Assembly: GCF_902706225.1 (NCBI RefSeq)
Contig: NZ_CACSKB010000014.1
Coordinates: 1-64,000 of the forward strand
Source: Microbacterium sp. 18062
Lineage (GTDB): Bacteria > Actinomycetota > Actinomycetes > Actinomycetales > Microbacteriaceae
Direction: 5' to 3'
Length of the DNA stretch: 64,000 bases
Position numbers and translations under genes: made by a program. The notes under the pieces were generated by a model. The model did not search any database. It worked only from the letters and a program-made list of their open reading frames with translations, and was not told where the DNA came from. Below, in pieces: positions 33,435-42,006 of the stretch (its first letter is position 1; each line of letters begins with the position of its first letter).

Positions 33435-34378
33435 CGTTCGGAGCGCTCCTTGCGCATGGACAGCAGCGTGTAGACGATGGCGAACACGAAGCTGATGCCC
33501 AGCAGCAGCATCCCGTACGCCCCTCCGGGGCCGAACTTGAACTCCTGGAACGCGGACCGGTACGACAGCAGCCCCAGGGTCACGGTGCTGTTGGCCGGCC
33601 CTCCGGCGGTCAGCACGAGGACGAGGTCGACGATGAGCAGCGTGTAGACGACGCTCATGATGACGAGCACCGAGATCACGGGCCAGATGGCCGGGACGAT
33701 GATCGACCTGAGCCGCTGCCACGCCCCCGCGCCGTCGAGCTGCGCGGCCTCGAGCTGCTCGGCCGGCACCTGCTTGAGCGCGGCGCTCAAGATGGTGGAC
33801 CAGTACGGCAGGCTCGCCCACACCGCGACGACGATGACCGCGGGCAGAGCGGTGGCGGGGTTCGCGAGCCATGCCTCGGTGGGAAGCCCCAGGGTCTCGA
33901 GCACGTCGTTGACCGCACCGCCGCCGGACAGGAGCGATTTCCAGATCGTGGCGACCACGACCGCCGGCAGGAGCCACGGGATGAGGATGAGGGCCGGGAG
34001 CCATCGGCTGCCCGGGAAGCGCCGCGTGAACAGCAGGGCGAGCGCCAGACCGAGCACGAGCTCGCTGGTGACGGCGACCACGGTGATCACGAGCGTGTTG
34101 GCGATCGCACGGCCGGTGACCGGCGCGGCGAGGATGTCGGCGAAGTTCTGGAGCCCGACGAACGGGGCGCGGCCGGTGATGAAGGTGCCGGTGGTGAACT
34201 CGGTCGTGCTCATGAACACGCCGTAGCCGAGCGGGAAGAGGAAGAAGAGGGCGAAGAACGCGATCGCCGGTACGAGAAAGGCCCACAGCTCCGCGCGGCG
34301 GCGGCCCGCGAGGGACAGCCGCGGCCGGCCGGGGGTGCGCACCCCCGGCCGGCCGGTCGCCACAGACGGCGAGGTCAT
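33431..34378 (-). CDS. Carbohydrate/nucleoside-type ABC importer permease (MalF-like)
   Basis: A 315-residue permease, short MalF type, with six helices. ELWAFLVPAIAFFALFFLFP is helix 1, IPWLLPAVVVATIWKSLLS follows, and the EAA loop is QLEAAQLDGAGAWQRLRSIIVPAI. Its ATG shares one base with the stop of the binding-protein gene (TGATG), so the two are translationally coupled. An Arg-rich N-terminus precedes helix 1. Confidence 0.85.
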   Translation of the reverse strand: MTSPSVATGRPGVRTPGRPRLSLAGRRRAELWAFLVPAIAFFALFFLFPLGYGVFMSTTEFTTGTFITGRAPFVGLQNFADILAAPVTGRAIANTLVITVVAVTSELVLGLALALLFTRRFPGSRWLPALILIPWLLPAVVVATIWKSLLSGGGAVNDVLETLGLPTEAWLANPATALPAVIVVAVWASLPYWSTILSAALKQVPAEQLEAAQLDGAGAWQRLRSIIVPAIWPVISVLVIMSVVYTLLIVDLVLVLTAGGPANSTVTLGLLSYRSAFQEFKFGPGGAYGMLLLGISFVFAIVYTLLSMRKERSER

Positions 34379-35616
34379 CAACCGGCGGATGCCTGCTGCA
34401 GAGCCTCTTCGGCGGTCTGGCCGTCGACCGTCGCGCCCTGGATGGCGTCGACGTACTGCTGCTGGAGCGTGTTCCACTCCGTGCCGAGCTCGGCGGAGTT
34501 GTACGCGCCCTGCACAGCCTCGACGAAGGACTCCGCCGCCGGGACCTCGGCGACGAAGGCGTCCTGGGCGCTGGTGAGCGCCGGGATGTAGCCGCCCTGG
34601 ATCGCGGTGTCGAGCTGGTTCTCCTCCGACGCGCGGCACTCGACGAGAGCGGCGGCGGCGGCCTCGCGGTCGGTGTCGGAGCTCGCCGCGACGCCGTACG
34701 CGTAGCCCAGCAGGTTCACCCGCGGCGACTCGCCGGCCTCGGCGGTCGGGAAGGGGAAGGTGCCGTACTCGAACGCGATGCTGGTGTCGACAAGGTTCCA
34801 CGGGCCCGAGACCGTGATCGCGGCCGAGCCGGAGGTCCACTGGTCGATCGAGTCCCAGCCCCAGTTCACGAACTCGTTCGAGAGGGCGCCAGCGTCGACG
34901 AGCTGCTTGTACAGGTCGACCGCCGCGACCGCACCCTCGCTCGTCGGGTCGGCGGGGTCGCCGCCGGCGGAGAGGAGGAACGGCAGGAAGTAGACGGGCG
35001 TCGAGCCGTCGCCGCCGATGCCCGGGAGCACGATGCCCTGCTGGCCGTCGGTGGTGAGCGACGACGCGAGCGTCACGAGGTCGGCGAAGGTCTCCGGAGC
35101 GGTCTCCTCGACGCCCGCGGCGGCGAAGGCCTCCTTGTTGTAGAACAGCGCGTAGTCCTCGACCTGCACCGTCAGCCCGTACAGGGTGCCGTCATACTCG
35201 CCGAGGGCGGCGACGGTGTCGTCGAGGCCCTCGGTGGACACGTCGTAGGCGGACAGGTCGGCGAGCACCCCCTGTGAGGCGAGCTCGGGAAGCTGCGTGT
35301 CGGTCGACAGCAGCGCGATGTCGGGGAGGGTCTGCGAGCTCGCCGCCTGCAGCAGGCTCGTCGTGTAGTCGCCGGACTGGGTCTGCACGTCGACGGTGAT
35401 GCCGAGTTCATCGGCGCAGGACTCGAAGTACTCCTTCTGGAGCGTCTGGTACGGATCGAAGTCGATGTTGTTCCAGATCGTGAGCTCGATGCCTTCGAAC
35501 CCCTCGCCGTTGGACGCGTCGTCGCCCGAGGACGAACAGCCCGAGAGGATGAGCGCGGCCGAGAGGCCGACGGCCGGGAGGGCGGCGATACGCGCGCGCC
35601 TGTGGAGAGATGCCAT
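34378..35616 (-). CDS. ABC importer extracellular solute-binding lipoprotein
   Basis: A 412-residue lipoprotein of solute-binding family 1. The signal peptide IAALPAVGLSAALILSGC ends in a lipobox with Cys26. ELTIWNNIDFDPYQTLQKEY starts the mature domain, and VEDYALFYNKEAFAAAGVEE and GSAAITVSGPWNLVDT are standard for sugar-binding relatives. It leads the importer operon and is divergent from the nucleoside hydrolase, with two palindromes in the shared promoter region. The ligand is inferred to be a nucleoside from context. Confidence 0.85.
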   Translation of the reverse strand: MASLHRRARIAALPAVGLSAALILSGCSSSGDDASNGEGFEGIELTIWNNIDFDPYQTLQKEYFESCADELGITVDVQTQSGDYTTSLLQAASSQTLPDIALLSTDTQLPELASQGVLADLSAYDVSTEGLDDTVAALGEYDGTLYGLTVQVEDYALFYNKEAFAAAGVEETAPETFADLVTLASSLTTDGQQGIVLPGIGGDGSTPVYFLPFLLSAGGDPADPTSEGAVAAVDLYKQLVDAGALSNEFVNWGWDSIDQWTSGSAAITVSGPWNLVDTSIAFEYGTFPFPTAEAGESPRVNLLGYAYGVAASSDTDREAAAAALVECRASEENQLDTAIQGGYIPALTSAQDAFVAEVPAAESFVEAVQGAYNSAELGTEWNTLQQQYVDAIQGATVDGQTAEEALQQASAG

Positions 35617-35634
35617 GGTGCAGAGTCCTTGTCT

Positions 35635-35690
35635 CGACCGGGGTGCACCGGTCGTCGGGGTGAAAGGACGGCGAATGCCGGTGACGGCAT
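35635..35690. promoter_or_regulatory. Two palindromes in the importer/nucleoside hydrolase divergent promoter
   Basis: CGACCG-GGGTGCAC-CGGTCG (35635-35654) and ATGCCG-GTGA-CGGCAT (35675-35690) are both symmetric and lie between the divergent starts. They could be operators for a LacI- or GntR-type regulator; none is encoded nearby. Confidence 0.4.
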
Positions 35691-35813
35691 GATGACTCGT
35701 CGGACGCCCCGGCGTCACGTCGGAAGAAACACTCCGACATCCAGCGTCATCCTCGAGCGGAGCGGGTGCCGTCCCGGGCAGGGTAGGAAGGTTGTTCACC
35801 CGAAGGAGAGAAC

Positions 35814-36875
35814 ATGACCGTACCCTCGACCCCCGATCCGACCGCGCAGTGGATCGTCGTCGACACCGACACCGGGCTCGACGATGCGCACTCGCTGCTC
35901 TACCTGCTCGCGCAGCCGGATGTGGAGATCCTCGGGATCACGACCATCTACGGCAACACTCCGGTGCGGGATGCGGCGCAGAACGTCGCGACCGTGCTGC
36001 GGATCGCCGGCCGCGAGGACATCCCGGTGTATCTCGGCGCGGCGGGGCCCATCGAGGGGGAAGCGAGCATCGCCGACTTCGTGCACGGCTCCGACGGGCT
36101 GGGCGACCGCTTCGACCGTGCGCCTCTGCGGGTGGAGGAGGAGACCGCGGTCGAGTACCTGGTGCGGGTGGCGAACGAGCTCCCCGGGCAGGTGGACCTG
36201 CATCCGATCGGTCCGCTGACCAACATCGCCCGGGCGCTCGAGCTCGATCCCGATCTCTTCCTGAAGTACCGCTCCGTGGTCATCATGGGAGGAGCGGGTC
36301 CGTACCCGGCGCCCGGTGGGGCGACCATCACCGATGCCAACACCGCGAACGACCGTATCGCTGCGGAGCGCGTGTTCGGTGCGCGCAACAACGGCAACGT
36401 CGTGATGGTGGGGGTCAACGTCACCGCGCAAGCGCTGCTCGAGGAAGACGTCCTGGGAGTTCTCTACAGCGTCGGCACGCCGTGGGCGCGATTCGCCGGC
36501 GACGTGCTCGACGCGTACAACGACTTCTACCAGTACAAGTGGGGGAGACGGATCTCGTCGGCGCACGACGGCCTCGCGACCGCGATCCTCCACCGTCCCG
36601 AGATCGTCACCGGATGGATCGACGGTCCGGTCGACTTCACGCCGTACGGCGGTTCGCTCGCCACCCGTGTCGCCCTGACCCACGACGGGCTGCCGCTCGT
36701 GTTCGGCACCCCTGAGGGCCCGGTCACCCGCGCGATCACGAGCTTCGACGCCGTGGAGTTCCGCCGCCGCTTCGTCGGCGCGCTCGCCACCGGCGACCGT
36801 CGTGCGCCGATCGACACGGGCCGGATCGCCCCCACGGCCTGGCCCTTCGGCCGCCCCTCCGGCACCCTCGCCTGA
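35814..36875 (+). CDS. Inosine/uridine-preferring nucleoside hydrolase
   Basis: A 353-residue enzyme cleaving the N-glycosidic bond of ribonucleosides. The Ca2+/ribose motif is VDTDTGLDDAHSLLYLL (DxDxxxDD), and IVIMGGAG-type VVIMGGAGPYPAPGGAT, NDRIAAERVF and ISSAHDGLATAI follow the IunH family. The final ligand Asp is in the HDGLAT segment. A strong GAAGGAG precedes the ATG. Its divergent position beside the ABC importer suggests imported nucleosides are hydrolysed here. Confidence 0.9.
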   Translation: MTVPSTPDPTAQWIVVDTDTGLDDAHSLLYLLAQPDVEILGITTIYGNTPVRDAAQNVATVLRIAGREDIPVYLGAAGPIEGEASIADFVHGSDGLGDRFDRAPLRVEEETAVEYLVRVANELPGQVDLHPIGPLTNIARALELDPDLFLKYRSVVIMGGAGPYPAPGGATITDANTANDRIAAERVFGARNNGNVVMVGVNVTAQALLEEDVLGVLYSVGTPWARFAGDVLDAYNDFYQYKWGRRISSAHDGLATAILHRPEIVTGWIDGPVDFTPYGGSLATRVALTHDGLPLVFGTPEGPVTRAITSFDAVEFRRRFVGALATGDRRAPIDTGRIAPTAWPFGRPSGTLA

Positions 36876-36997
36876 CCGGCACGGGCCCGCCGATCGTCGG
36901 GCTCGTTCGCTTGTCGGGCCCGCCGGTCGCCCGAGCCCGCGGGAGATCGGGGGCTATCGCGGGCCATCGGGCGCACGCCCGCACCGGGCGGGATCGG

Positions 36998-38371
36998 TCA
37001 GCTGCCTCGGCGGTACGAGGCGGCCGGATGCCCGGGCGGCAGGCGATCGGCGCGGTCCGCGCGCAGGCGTGAGCGGAGGGTGCCGTCGTGCGGGAACCGG
37101 CCGTACAGGCCGCGGACGCGGAGCTCCGGCACGACCAGTTCGACGAAGTCGTCGAGCGAGTCCGGAGAGATGAACTGGTGCAGCAGGAAGCCGTCGATGC
37201 CCGACTCGGCGACGAACGACTCGATGTTCGCCGCGATCTCACCCGGGGTACCGATGAAGCGATCGTCGGCGAACGCGGTCACCGACGCGAACTGCCGCCG
37301 CACGTCGCCGGCGAGCAGCGGCGGTGTGTCCGGGCGCGTGCCCGCGGTCTGGGTGTGGTTCGTGTTCTGCTTCGCGATGGGCTCGTCGTCGGCGTATCGC
37401 GAGAAGTCGATGCCGCTCCATCCCGCGTAAGCGGCCAGCTGTGCCTCGGACGAGTAGTGCGCCTGGAAGTCGTCGACCTTCTGCTGCACGGCGATGCGCG
37501 TGGGCGCGGTGATCACGTTGATGCCGACGACGGCGCGGATCTGCTCCGGATCCCGCCCGAGCGCCGCGGCCCGCGAACGGATGTCGGCGAGCCCGGAGCG
37601 GATGGCGGCGGGATCGGAGTCGCCCACGAAGATCAGCTCCGCGTGGCGCGCGGCGAACTCGCGTCCGCGCGGCGACCAGCCGGCCTGCACGAGCACCGGC
37701 GTGCGCTGCGGCGACGGCACGCTCACGTGGGGTCCGGCGACGCGGAACTGCTCCCCGACGTGGTCGATCGCGTGCACCCGGGAGGCATCGGCGAACACGC
37801 GCTCGGCCTTGCTGCCGCGGAAGGCCTCCTCCTCCCAGCTGCCCTCCCAGAGGGCGTACGCGACCTCGAGGAACTCGTCGGCGCGGTCGTACCTCCGGTC
37901 GTGGGCGATGACGTCCAGGCCGAAGTTGCGGGCGGCTCCGGGCAGGTACGAGGTGACGATGTTCCAGGCGACACGCCCGTCCGTCAGATGATCGAGCGTG
38001 CTGAACCTGCGGGCGTGCGCGAACGGGTGCTCGTAGGTCGTGGAGACCGTCGCGCCGAAGGCGATCCGGTCGGTCACCGCGGCGAGGGCCGGGATGTGCA
38101 GGAGAGGGTCGTGCGCGGGCAGCTCCACGCCCCATTCCAGGGCTGTCGCGGCCGACCCGCGGTAGGTGTCGTAGAGGCCCAGGACGTCGCCGAAGAAGAA
38201 CAGGTCGAACCCGGCCTCCTCAGCGCGACGACCGAGGTCGAGCCAGTAGCGCAGCCCCGTGGCGGTGAGTCGCTCGTCGGCGGGATGCGTCCATAGGCTC
38301 ACGGCGCCCGAGCCGTTGCCGACGCATGCCTGCTCGTACAGCCCGTAGAGCAGGGGTCTCGGATCAGGCAC
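36998..38371 (-). CDS. FMN-dependent LLM-class monooxygenase (NtaA/SnaA/DszA type)
   Basis: A 457-residue TIM-barrel flavin monooxygenase. ARRAEEAGFDLFFFGDVLGLYDTYRG, LEWGVELPAHDPL, RVAWNIVTSYLPGAARNFG and LVQAGWSPRGREFAARHAELIF are hallmarks of the NtaA/DszA group, which needs FMNH2 from a partner reductase and often attacks C-S or C-N bonds. GTG start, with GAGGA upstream, overlapping the deaminase stop by eight bases. It ends the SAH-hydrolase-homologue operon. A sulfur substrate is inference. Confidence 0.85.
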   Translation of the reverse strand: MPDPRPLLYGLYEQACVGNGSGAVSLWTHPADERLTATGLRYWLDLGRRAEEAGFDLFFFGDVLGLYDTYRGSAATALEWGVELPAHDPLLHIPALAAVTDRIAFGATVSTTYEHPFAHARRFSTLDHLTDGRVAWNIVTSYLPGAARNFGLDVIAHDRRYDRADEFLEVAYALWEGSWEEEAFRGSKAERVFADASRVHAIDHVGEQFRVAGPHVSVPSPQRTPVLVQAGWSPRGREFAARHAELIFVGDSDPAAIRSGLADIRSRAAALGRDPEQIRAVVGINVITAPTRIAVQQKVDDFQAHYSSEAQLAAYAGWSGIDFSRYADDEPIAKQNTNHTQTAGTRPDTPPLLAGDVRRQFASVTAFADDRFIGTPGEIAANIESFVAESGIDGFLLHQFISPDSLDDFVELVVPELRVRGLYGRFPHDGTLRSRLRADRADRLPPGHPAASYRRGS

Positions 38372-39728
38372 GGGTGTCCTCCCTCGGGTCGGCCGGGTCG
38401 TGCTTCGGGCCGGCCGTAGCGCGCCCGGGGGAGGCGAGGTCGCGCCACGGGCCGGCGGCGGCGCGCGAGCGCGTGCGGCCGTCGATGATCGTCGCGAGGG
38501 ACTCCGGCGCGCCGACCTCGACCAGCTCGGCGAGGGCGTCGCGCGGGTCGCCGGCACGGATGGGGAAGACCGCGAGGTCGGCGCGGGCGCCCGACTGGAG
38601 CACGCCCGTCGCCGGCGCGTCGAGGCCGAGCGCGACGGCGCCGCCTCGGGTCGCGGCCCCGAGCAGGCGCGCGTGCAGGTCCGCGTCGGCATAGCCCTGG
38701 CTGCGGGCCAGGCTGTACAGCGCCGCGACGTCATCGAGCACGTTGAGAGAGGGCGAGGACGAGAGCGAGTCGGTGCCGACCGCGATCGGGTTTCCCTCGC
38801 GCAGATACGCGCCGATCGGCGGCGGGTCGAGTCCGATCACGGCGTTCGACCGGGGGCAGAGGGCGACCGAGACCCCCCGTCGGCGCAACAGGGCGCGATC
38901 GTCGGCGTCGACGTAGACGCCGTGGGCGAGATGTGTGCGGGGGTTCAGCGCCCCGACCGAGTCGAGGTATGCGATCACACCGTGACCGGCGCCGCCGTCC
39001 CGCAGCAGGGCGAACTCGCCGCGGCCGTGCGCTCGCGCGCGATCGGCGAGGTCGCCGGTGCCGGTGCGGACGTAGGCGTCCTCCCACGCGGATTCGGCCG
39101 CATGGATGTGCTGGCGCACGCCGAGCTCCGCGGCGAGTGCGGTGAGGTCGCGGAGCACCTCGGTGTCGAGTGAGTAGATGGCGTGCGGCGAGATCCCGGC
39201 CGTCGGCGGCTCGGGAAGCGCGCGCAGCTGCGCGATCACCGTCTCGCGGCCGTCGATTCCCCAGGCCGCGTCGCTCCAGCCGAGCACCTCCCAGTACGCG
39301 ACGCCGTGCAGCCCCGCCTCGTGCGTCGCGGCAGCCGCTTCGGGGTCGGTGACGATCTCGGCGACGGCGGTCGTGCCCGTCCGGAGCGCCTGCCGCGCGC
39401 CCTCGGCGGCCGATGCGCCCCAGTCGCGCGGCACGGGATACAGCTCCATGAACGCGCTCATCCACGTCTCGAAGCCGGAGTAGCTGCCCTGACCGACCAC
39501 CGCCATGTCCGAGTACTGCAGGTGCGTGTGCGCGTTGACGAGGCCGGGGACGAGCGTGCCGTCCCATTCCACGCGCTCGAACGCCGCATCCCGCAGAGCG
39601 GCCGTCAGCTCGTCGTGCGTGCCGACACGGACGACGGTGCCGCCGTCGACGAGCACGGCGCCGTCGGCGATGGGCGGCGGCGCGACGGGCAGGACGGTGC
39701 GGGCGCGGTGGAGGACGAGAGAGCTCAT
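38364..39728 (-). CDS. Amidohydrolase, adenosine/aminodeoxyfutalosine/SAH deaminase-like
   Basis: A 454-residue TIM-barrel metal hydrolase of the TRZ/ATZ family. Metal ligands are seen in NAHTHLQYSD (HxH), HIHAAESAWED, RTHLAHGVYVD and the catalytic Asp in VGTDSLSSSPSLN. These motifs resemble aminodeoxyfutalosine and 5'-deoxyadenosine/SAH/MTA deaminases, which turn an N6-amino purine nucleoside into its inosine form. It lies 25 bases after the SAHH homologue, which suggests a linked deamination and thioether-hydrolysis pathway. Confidence 0.75.
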   Translation of the reverse strand: MSSLVLHRARTVLPVAPPPIADGAVLVDGGTVVRVGTHDELTAALRDAAFERVEWDGTLVPGLVNAHTHLQYSDMAVVGQGSYSGFETWMSAFMELYPVPRDWGASAAEGARQALRTGTTAVAEIVTDPEAAAATHEAGLHGVAYWEVLGWSDAAWGIDGRETVIAQLRALPEPPTAGISPHAIYSLDTEVLRDLTALAAELGVRQHIHAAESAWEDAYVRTGTGDLADRARAHGRGEFALLRDGGAGHGVIAYLDSVGALNPRTHLAHGVYVDADDRALLRRRGVSVALCPRSNAVIGLDPPPIGAYLREGNPIAVGTDSLSSSPSLNVLDDVAALYSLARSQGYADADLHARLLGAATRGGAVALGLDAPATGVLQSGARADLAVFPIRAGDPRDALAELVEVGAPESLATIIDGRTRSRAAAGPWRDLASPGRATAGPKHDPADPREDTRA

Positions 39729-39753
39729 GGGTCGCTTGTTCGATCGGTGGCGG

Positions 39754-41007
39754 TCACGGGGCGGCGGGGCGCCAGGAGTCGAGGAAGGCGCGCTGGGTCT
39801 CGGAGACGGTGTCGACCGTACCGCCGAACGACGCGAGGGCGGCGGCGGCCACACGGTCGTCCGCCGCGCGGGGGAGCGCGTACACACGCGCGTCGAGCCG
39901 GTCGCGTTCCTCGATCAGATAGGCGACCGCGGCCAGCTGCACCCCGAACGACAGGTCCATGATCTGCACCGGGTTGCCCTCGGCCGCGCTGACGTTGATG
40001 CAGTGACCGTCATCGAGGATCCGGATCGTGCGCCCGCCGGGGATGCGCAACGCCGAGACCTTGCCGCTGCGGGAGACCTCGACGGCTCCGCGGCGCACCG
40101 CGTCGTCGAGCGCGATCTCCTGCGAGACACCGCCGCCGACGGCGACCGCCGCGTGCTCCGGAAGCCGCTGCAGATGCTCGAACCCGACCGTGCCCGCCAC
40201 CCCGCTCGCCGAGATCAGGATGTCCGCATCCGCCACCGCGTCGACGAGCGGGAGCACGGCGTAGCCCGCGAACGCGGCCTGGAGCGCCGCCACGGGGTCG
40301 ACCTCGGCGACCGTGACGCGCGCGCCGAGCGCCGAGGCGTGCCGGGCGATGCCGCTGCCCACCCGCCCGTAGCCGGCCACCACGACGTGGGCTCCGGCGA
40401 AGGGCTCGCCGAGGAGGTCCGCGACGGCGAACACGACCGTCTGGCCGGTGCCGTGGGCGTTGTCGAAGAGCGACTTCGTGCGAGCGTCGTTCGCGGCGAC
40501 GACGGGCAGTCGCAGTTCGCCGAGCCGCTCCATCGTGCGTAGCGGCCGCACGCCGCTGGTGGTCTGCTCGGTCGCGCCGATCGCTGCATCCAGGACGTCG
40601 GGCCGTTCGATGTGCGCGAGCCGGATGGTGGCGGACCCGTCGTCGACGATGATGTCGGGGCGGTGGCCGAGGAGCGCCAGCACGTTCTCGCGGTCTTCGG
40701 CGGACCCGGCCGCGGCGAAGGCGTAGACGGGGATGCCGGCGTGGGCGAGGGCAGCGGCGACCGCGTCGTCGGTGTCGCGTCCGACGCACGACACGGCCAC
40801 GTCGGCGCCGGCTTCGGCGAGCGAGAGGGCGAGGTTCGCCGTCTTAGGCTCGAGCACGTCCGAGATCGCGATGCGCACGTCCCGCACGGTGCCCGCCGCG
40901 GCGAGCTCGTCGCCGATCGCCCGGGTGGCGGGCATGAAGGTGCGCGCCCAGGCGATGCGCTCCGCGCCCTCCCGCCAGCGGGTGGGATCCGCGATCCGGC
41001 CGCTCAT
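39754..41007 (-). CDS. Divergent S-adenosylhomocysteine hydrolase homologue
   Basis: A 417-residue member of the SAHH family, with the substrate domain split around an NAD domain (AGAHVVVAGYGRVGSGIARHA). The catalytic Glu, Lys, Asp and Asn are kept (ATEQTTSGV; NDARTKSLFDN). Three usual His motifs are changed: LHLExKT reads DVLEPKT, GHFD reads GGGVSQE and AEGHP reads AEGNP. This points to an altered substrate, possibly S-inosylhomocysteine or another thioether nucleoside. ATGA overlap with its paralogue upstream. Confidence 0.8.
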   Translation of the reverse strand: MSGRIADPTRWREGAERIAWARTFMPATRAIGDELAAAGTVRDVRIAISDVLEPKTANLALSLAEAGADVAVSCVGRDTDDAVAAALAHAGIPVYAFAAAGSAEDRENVLALLGHRPDIIVDDGSATIRLAHIERPDVLDAAIGATEQTTSGVRPLRTMERLGELRLPVVAANDARTKSLFDNAHGTGQTVVFAVADLLGEPFAGAHVVVAGYGRVGSGIARHASALGARVTVAEVDPVAALQAAFAGYAVLPLVDAVADADILISASGVAGTVGFEHLQRLPEHAAVAVGGGVSQEIALDDAVRRGAVEVSRSGKVSALRIPGGRTIRILDDGHCINVSAAEGNPVQIMDLSFGVQLAAVAYLIEERDRLDARVYALPRAADDRVAAAALASFGGTVDTVSETQRAFLDSWRPAAP

Positions 41008-41843
41008 GCGATCACCAGCTCGGCGAGCTGCGCGTCGGCGCGGTCGGGGTCGATGGTTTCGCCCTGCGTCGTGAGGAGGGCGAACGCCACGATCACGTCG
41101 GCGACGTGGCGGTCCAGGCCGGAGAGCCCGTTCCCGGATGCGGCGGTGGAGATGAGGGGCGGGGGGTCCACGCGCCAGCCCCCGCCGACGACCGCGTGCA
41201 CGCCGGAGCGCGCCGCATCCGCGGTCGCCGCGTCACCGTCGCCGCTGTCCGCCGCGTGCGCGGATGCTGCATCCGGAATCGCCGCGCCGGCGGGCGAGGC
41301 GTCGACGAGGAGGCGGCCCGCGCCGGGGACGGAGATCGGCTCGTCCGCCTCGCCGGAGTGGAACACGTGGTCGAGGTGGGCTGGGCCGAGCTCGTCGGGC
41401 GGCGCATCGGCGAGACCCGCCAGGCGCGCGCGCAGGCGGGGGAGCGGGGAGCCGCTCACCACGAGCACGCGACTGCCGATCCGCGTGAGCGCGGTGGACA
41501 GGGCGGCGGCGATGGGGCCGTCGCCGACGACGGCGACGCGCGCGCCCGCCAGGCTGAGGTTCGTCCGGGCGGAGAAGGCGCGGATCACCTGCTCGGCGCG
41601 CGCCTGGCCGAGCAACGCGCCCACGGCCGGCAGGCCCCAGGGATCGACGGCGCCGGGAGCGGTCGTCACGTCCAGCGCCCAGCGCTCCCGCGCGAGATCC
41701 CGGACGGCTTCCGGCAGCGCCGCGCCACCCAGATCGAGGGCGATCCCGGCCGTGGCGGGCCGCGGGGACAGCCCGGCGCGCGCGCTGAGCGGCAGTGGAA
41801 CAGCGGCGGAGGGCTCGGGAGCGGGCACGCGGGTCAGGGGCAC
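41004..41843 (-). CDS. Degenerate SAHH-like paralogue (Rossmann protein)
   Basis: A 279-residue protein that can be aligned by eye with the NAD-binding half of its neighbour: LSLAGARVAVVGDGPIAAAL matches the Rossmann segment, ALTRIGSRVLVV matches the next strand, and the C-terminal GLDRHVADVIVAFALL matches MDLSFGVQLAAVAYLI. The GxGxxG loop is altered (GDGPIA) and no catalytic Lys-Asp is visible. It may be a regulatory or structural subunit. The GTG start has a leaderless-type promoter and it leads the operon. Confidence 0.65.
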   Translation of the reverse strand: MPLTRVPAPEPSAAVPLPLSARAGLSPRPATAGIALDLGGAALPEAVRDLARERWALDVTTAPGAVDPWGLPAVGALLGQARAEQVIRAFSARTNLSLAGARVAVVGDGPIAAALSTALTRIGSRVLVVSGSPLPRLRARLAGLADAPPDELGPAHLDHVFHSGEADEPISVPGAGRLLVDASPAGAAIPDAASAHAADSGDGDAATADAARSGVHAVVGGGWRVDPPPLISTAASGNGLSGLDRHVADVIVAFALLTTQGETIDPDRADAQLAELVIA

Positions 41844-41850
41844 GCGCGCG

Positions 41851-41856
41851 AGATTA
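41851..41856 (-). promoter_or_regulatory. -10 box TAATCT of the SAHH-homologue operon
   Basis: On the minus strand TAATCT is seven bases before the GTG at 41843, matching the leaderless pattern seen elsewhere here. Confidence 0.55.
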
Positions 41857-41926
41857 TGGGCTGAGGGCCCCTCTGCGCCAATCGGCGCGCGACAATCCGG
41901 AAACTGCCGTCACCGTCGGGGTGCCG

Positions 41927-41996
41927 CCGAACTCCTCCGGATCCGTGCCGAATCGCGTATCGGGGGTGCCGGTGGAGCCACGGAGGAGGAGTTCGG
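41927..41996. repeat. Inverted repeat CCGAACTCCTCC / GGAGGAGTTCGG
   Basis: Arms at 41927-41938 and 41985-41996 are exact reverse complements, 46 bases apart, just after the manganese catalase stop. Probably its terminator. Confidence 0.5.
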
Positions 41997-42006
41997 CACG
42001 CCGTGC

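Noticed and set aside
38364..41843. Ordinary SAM-recycling operon with canonical sahH
   Set aside because: The SAHH homologue lacks several expected substrate-site residues and is paired with a degenerate paralogue and deaminase, unlike a housekeeping sahH locus.
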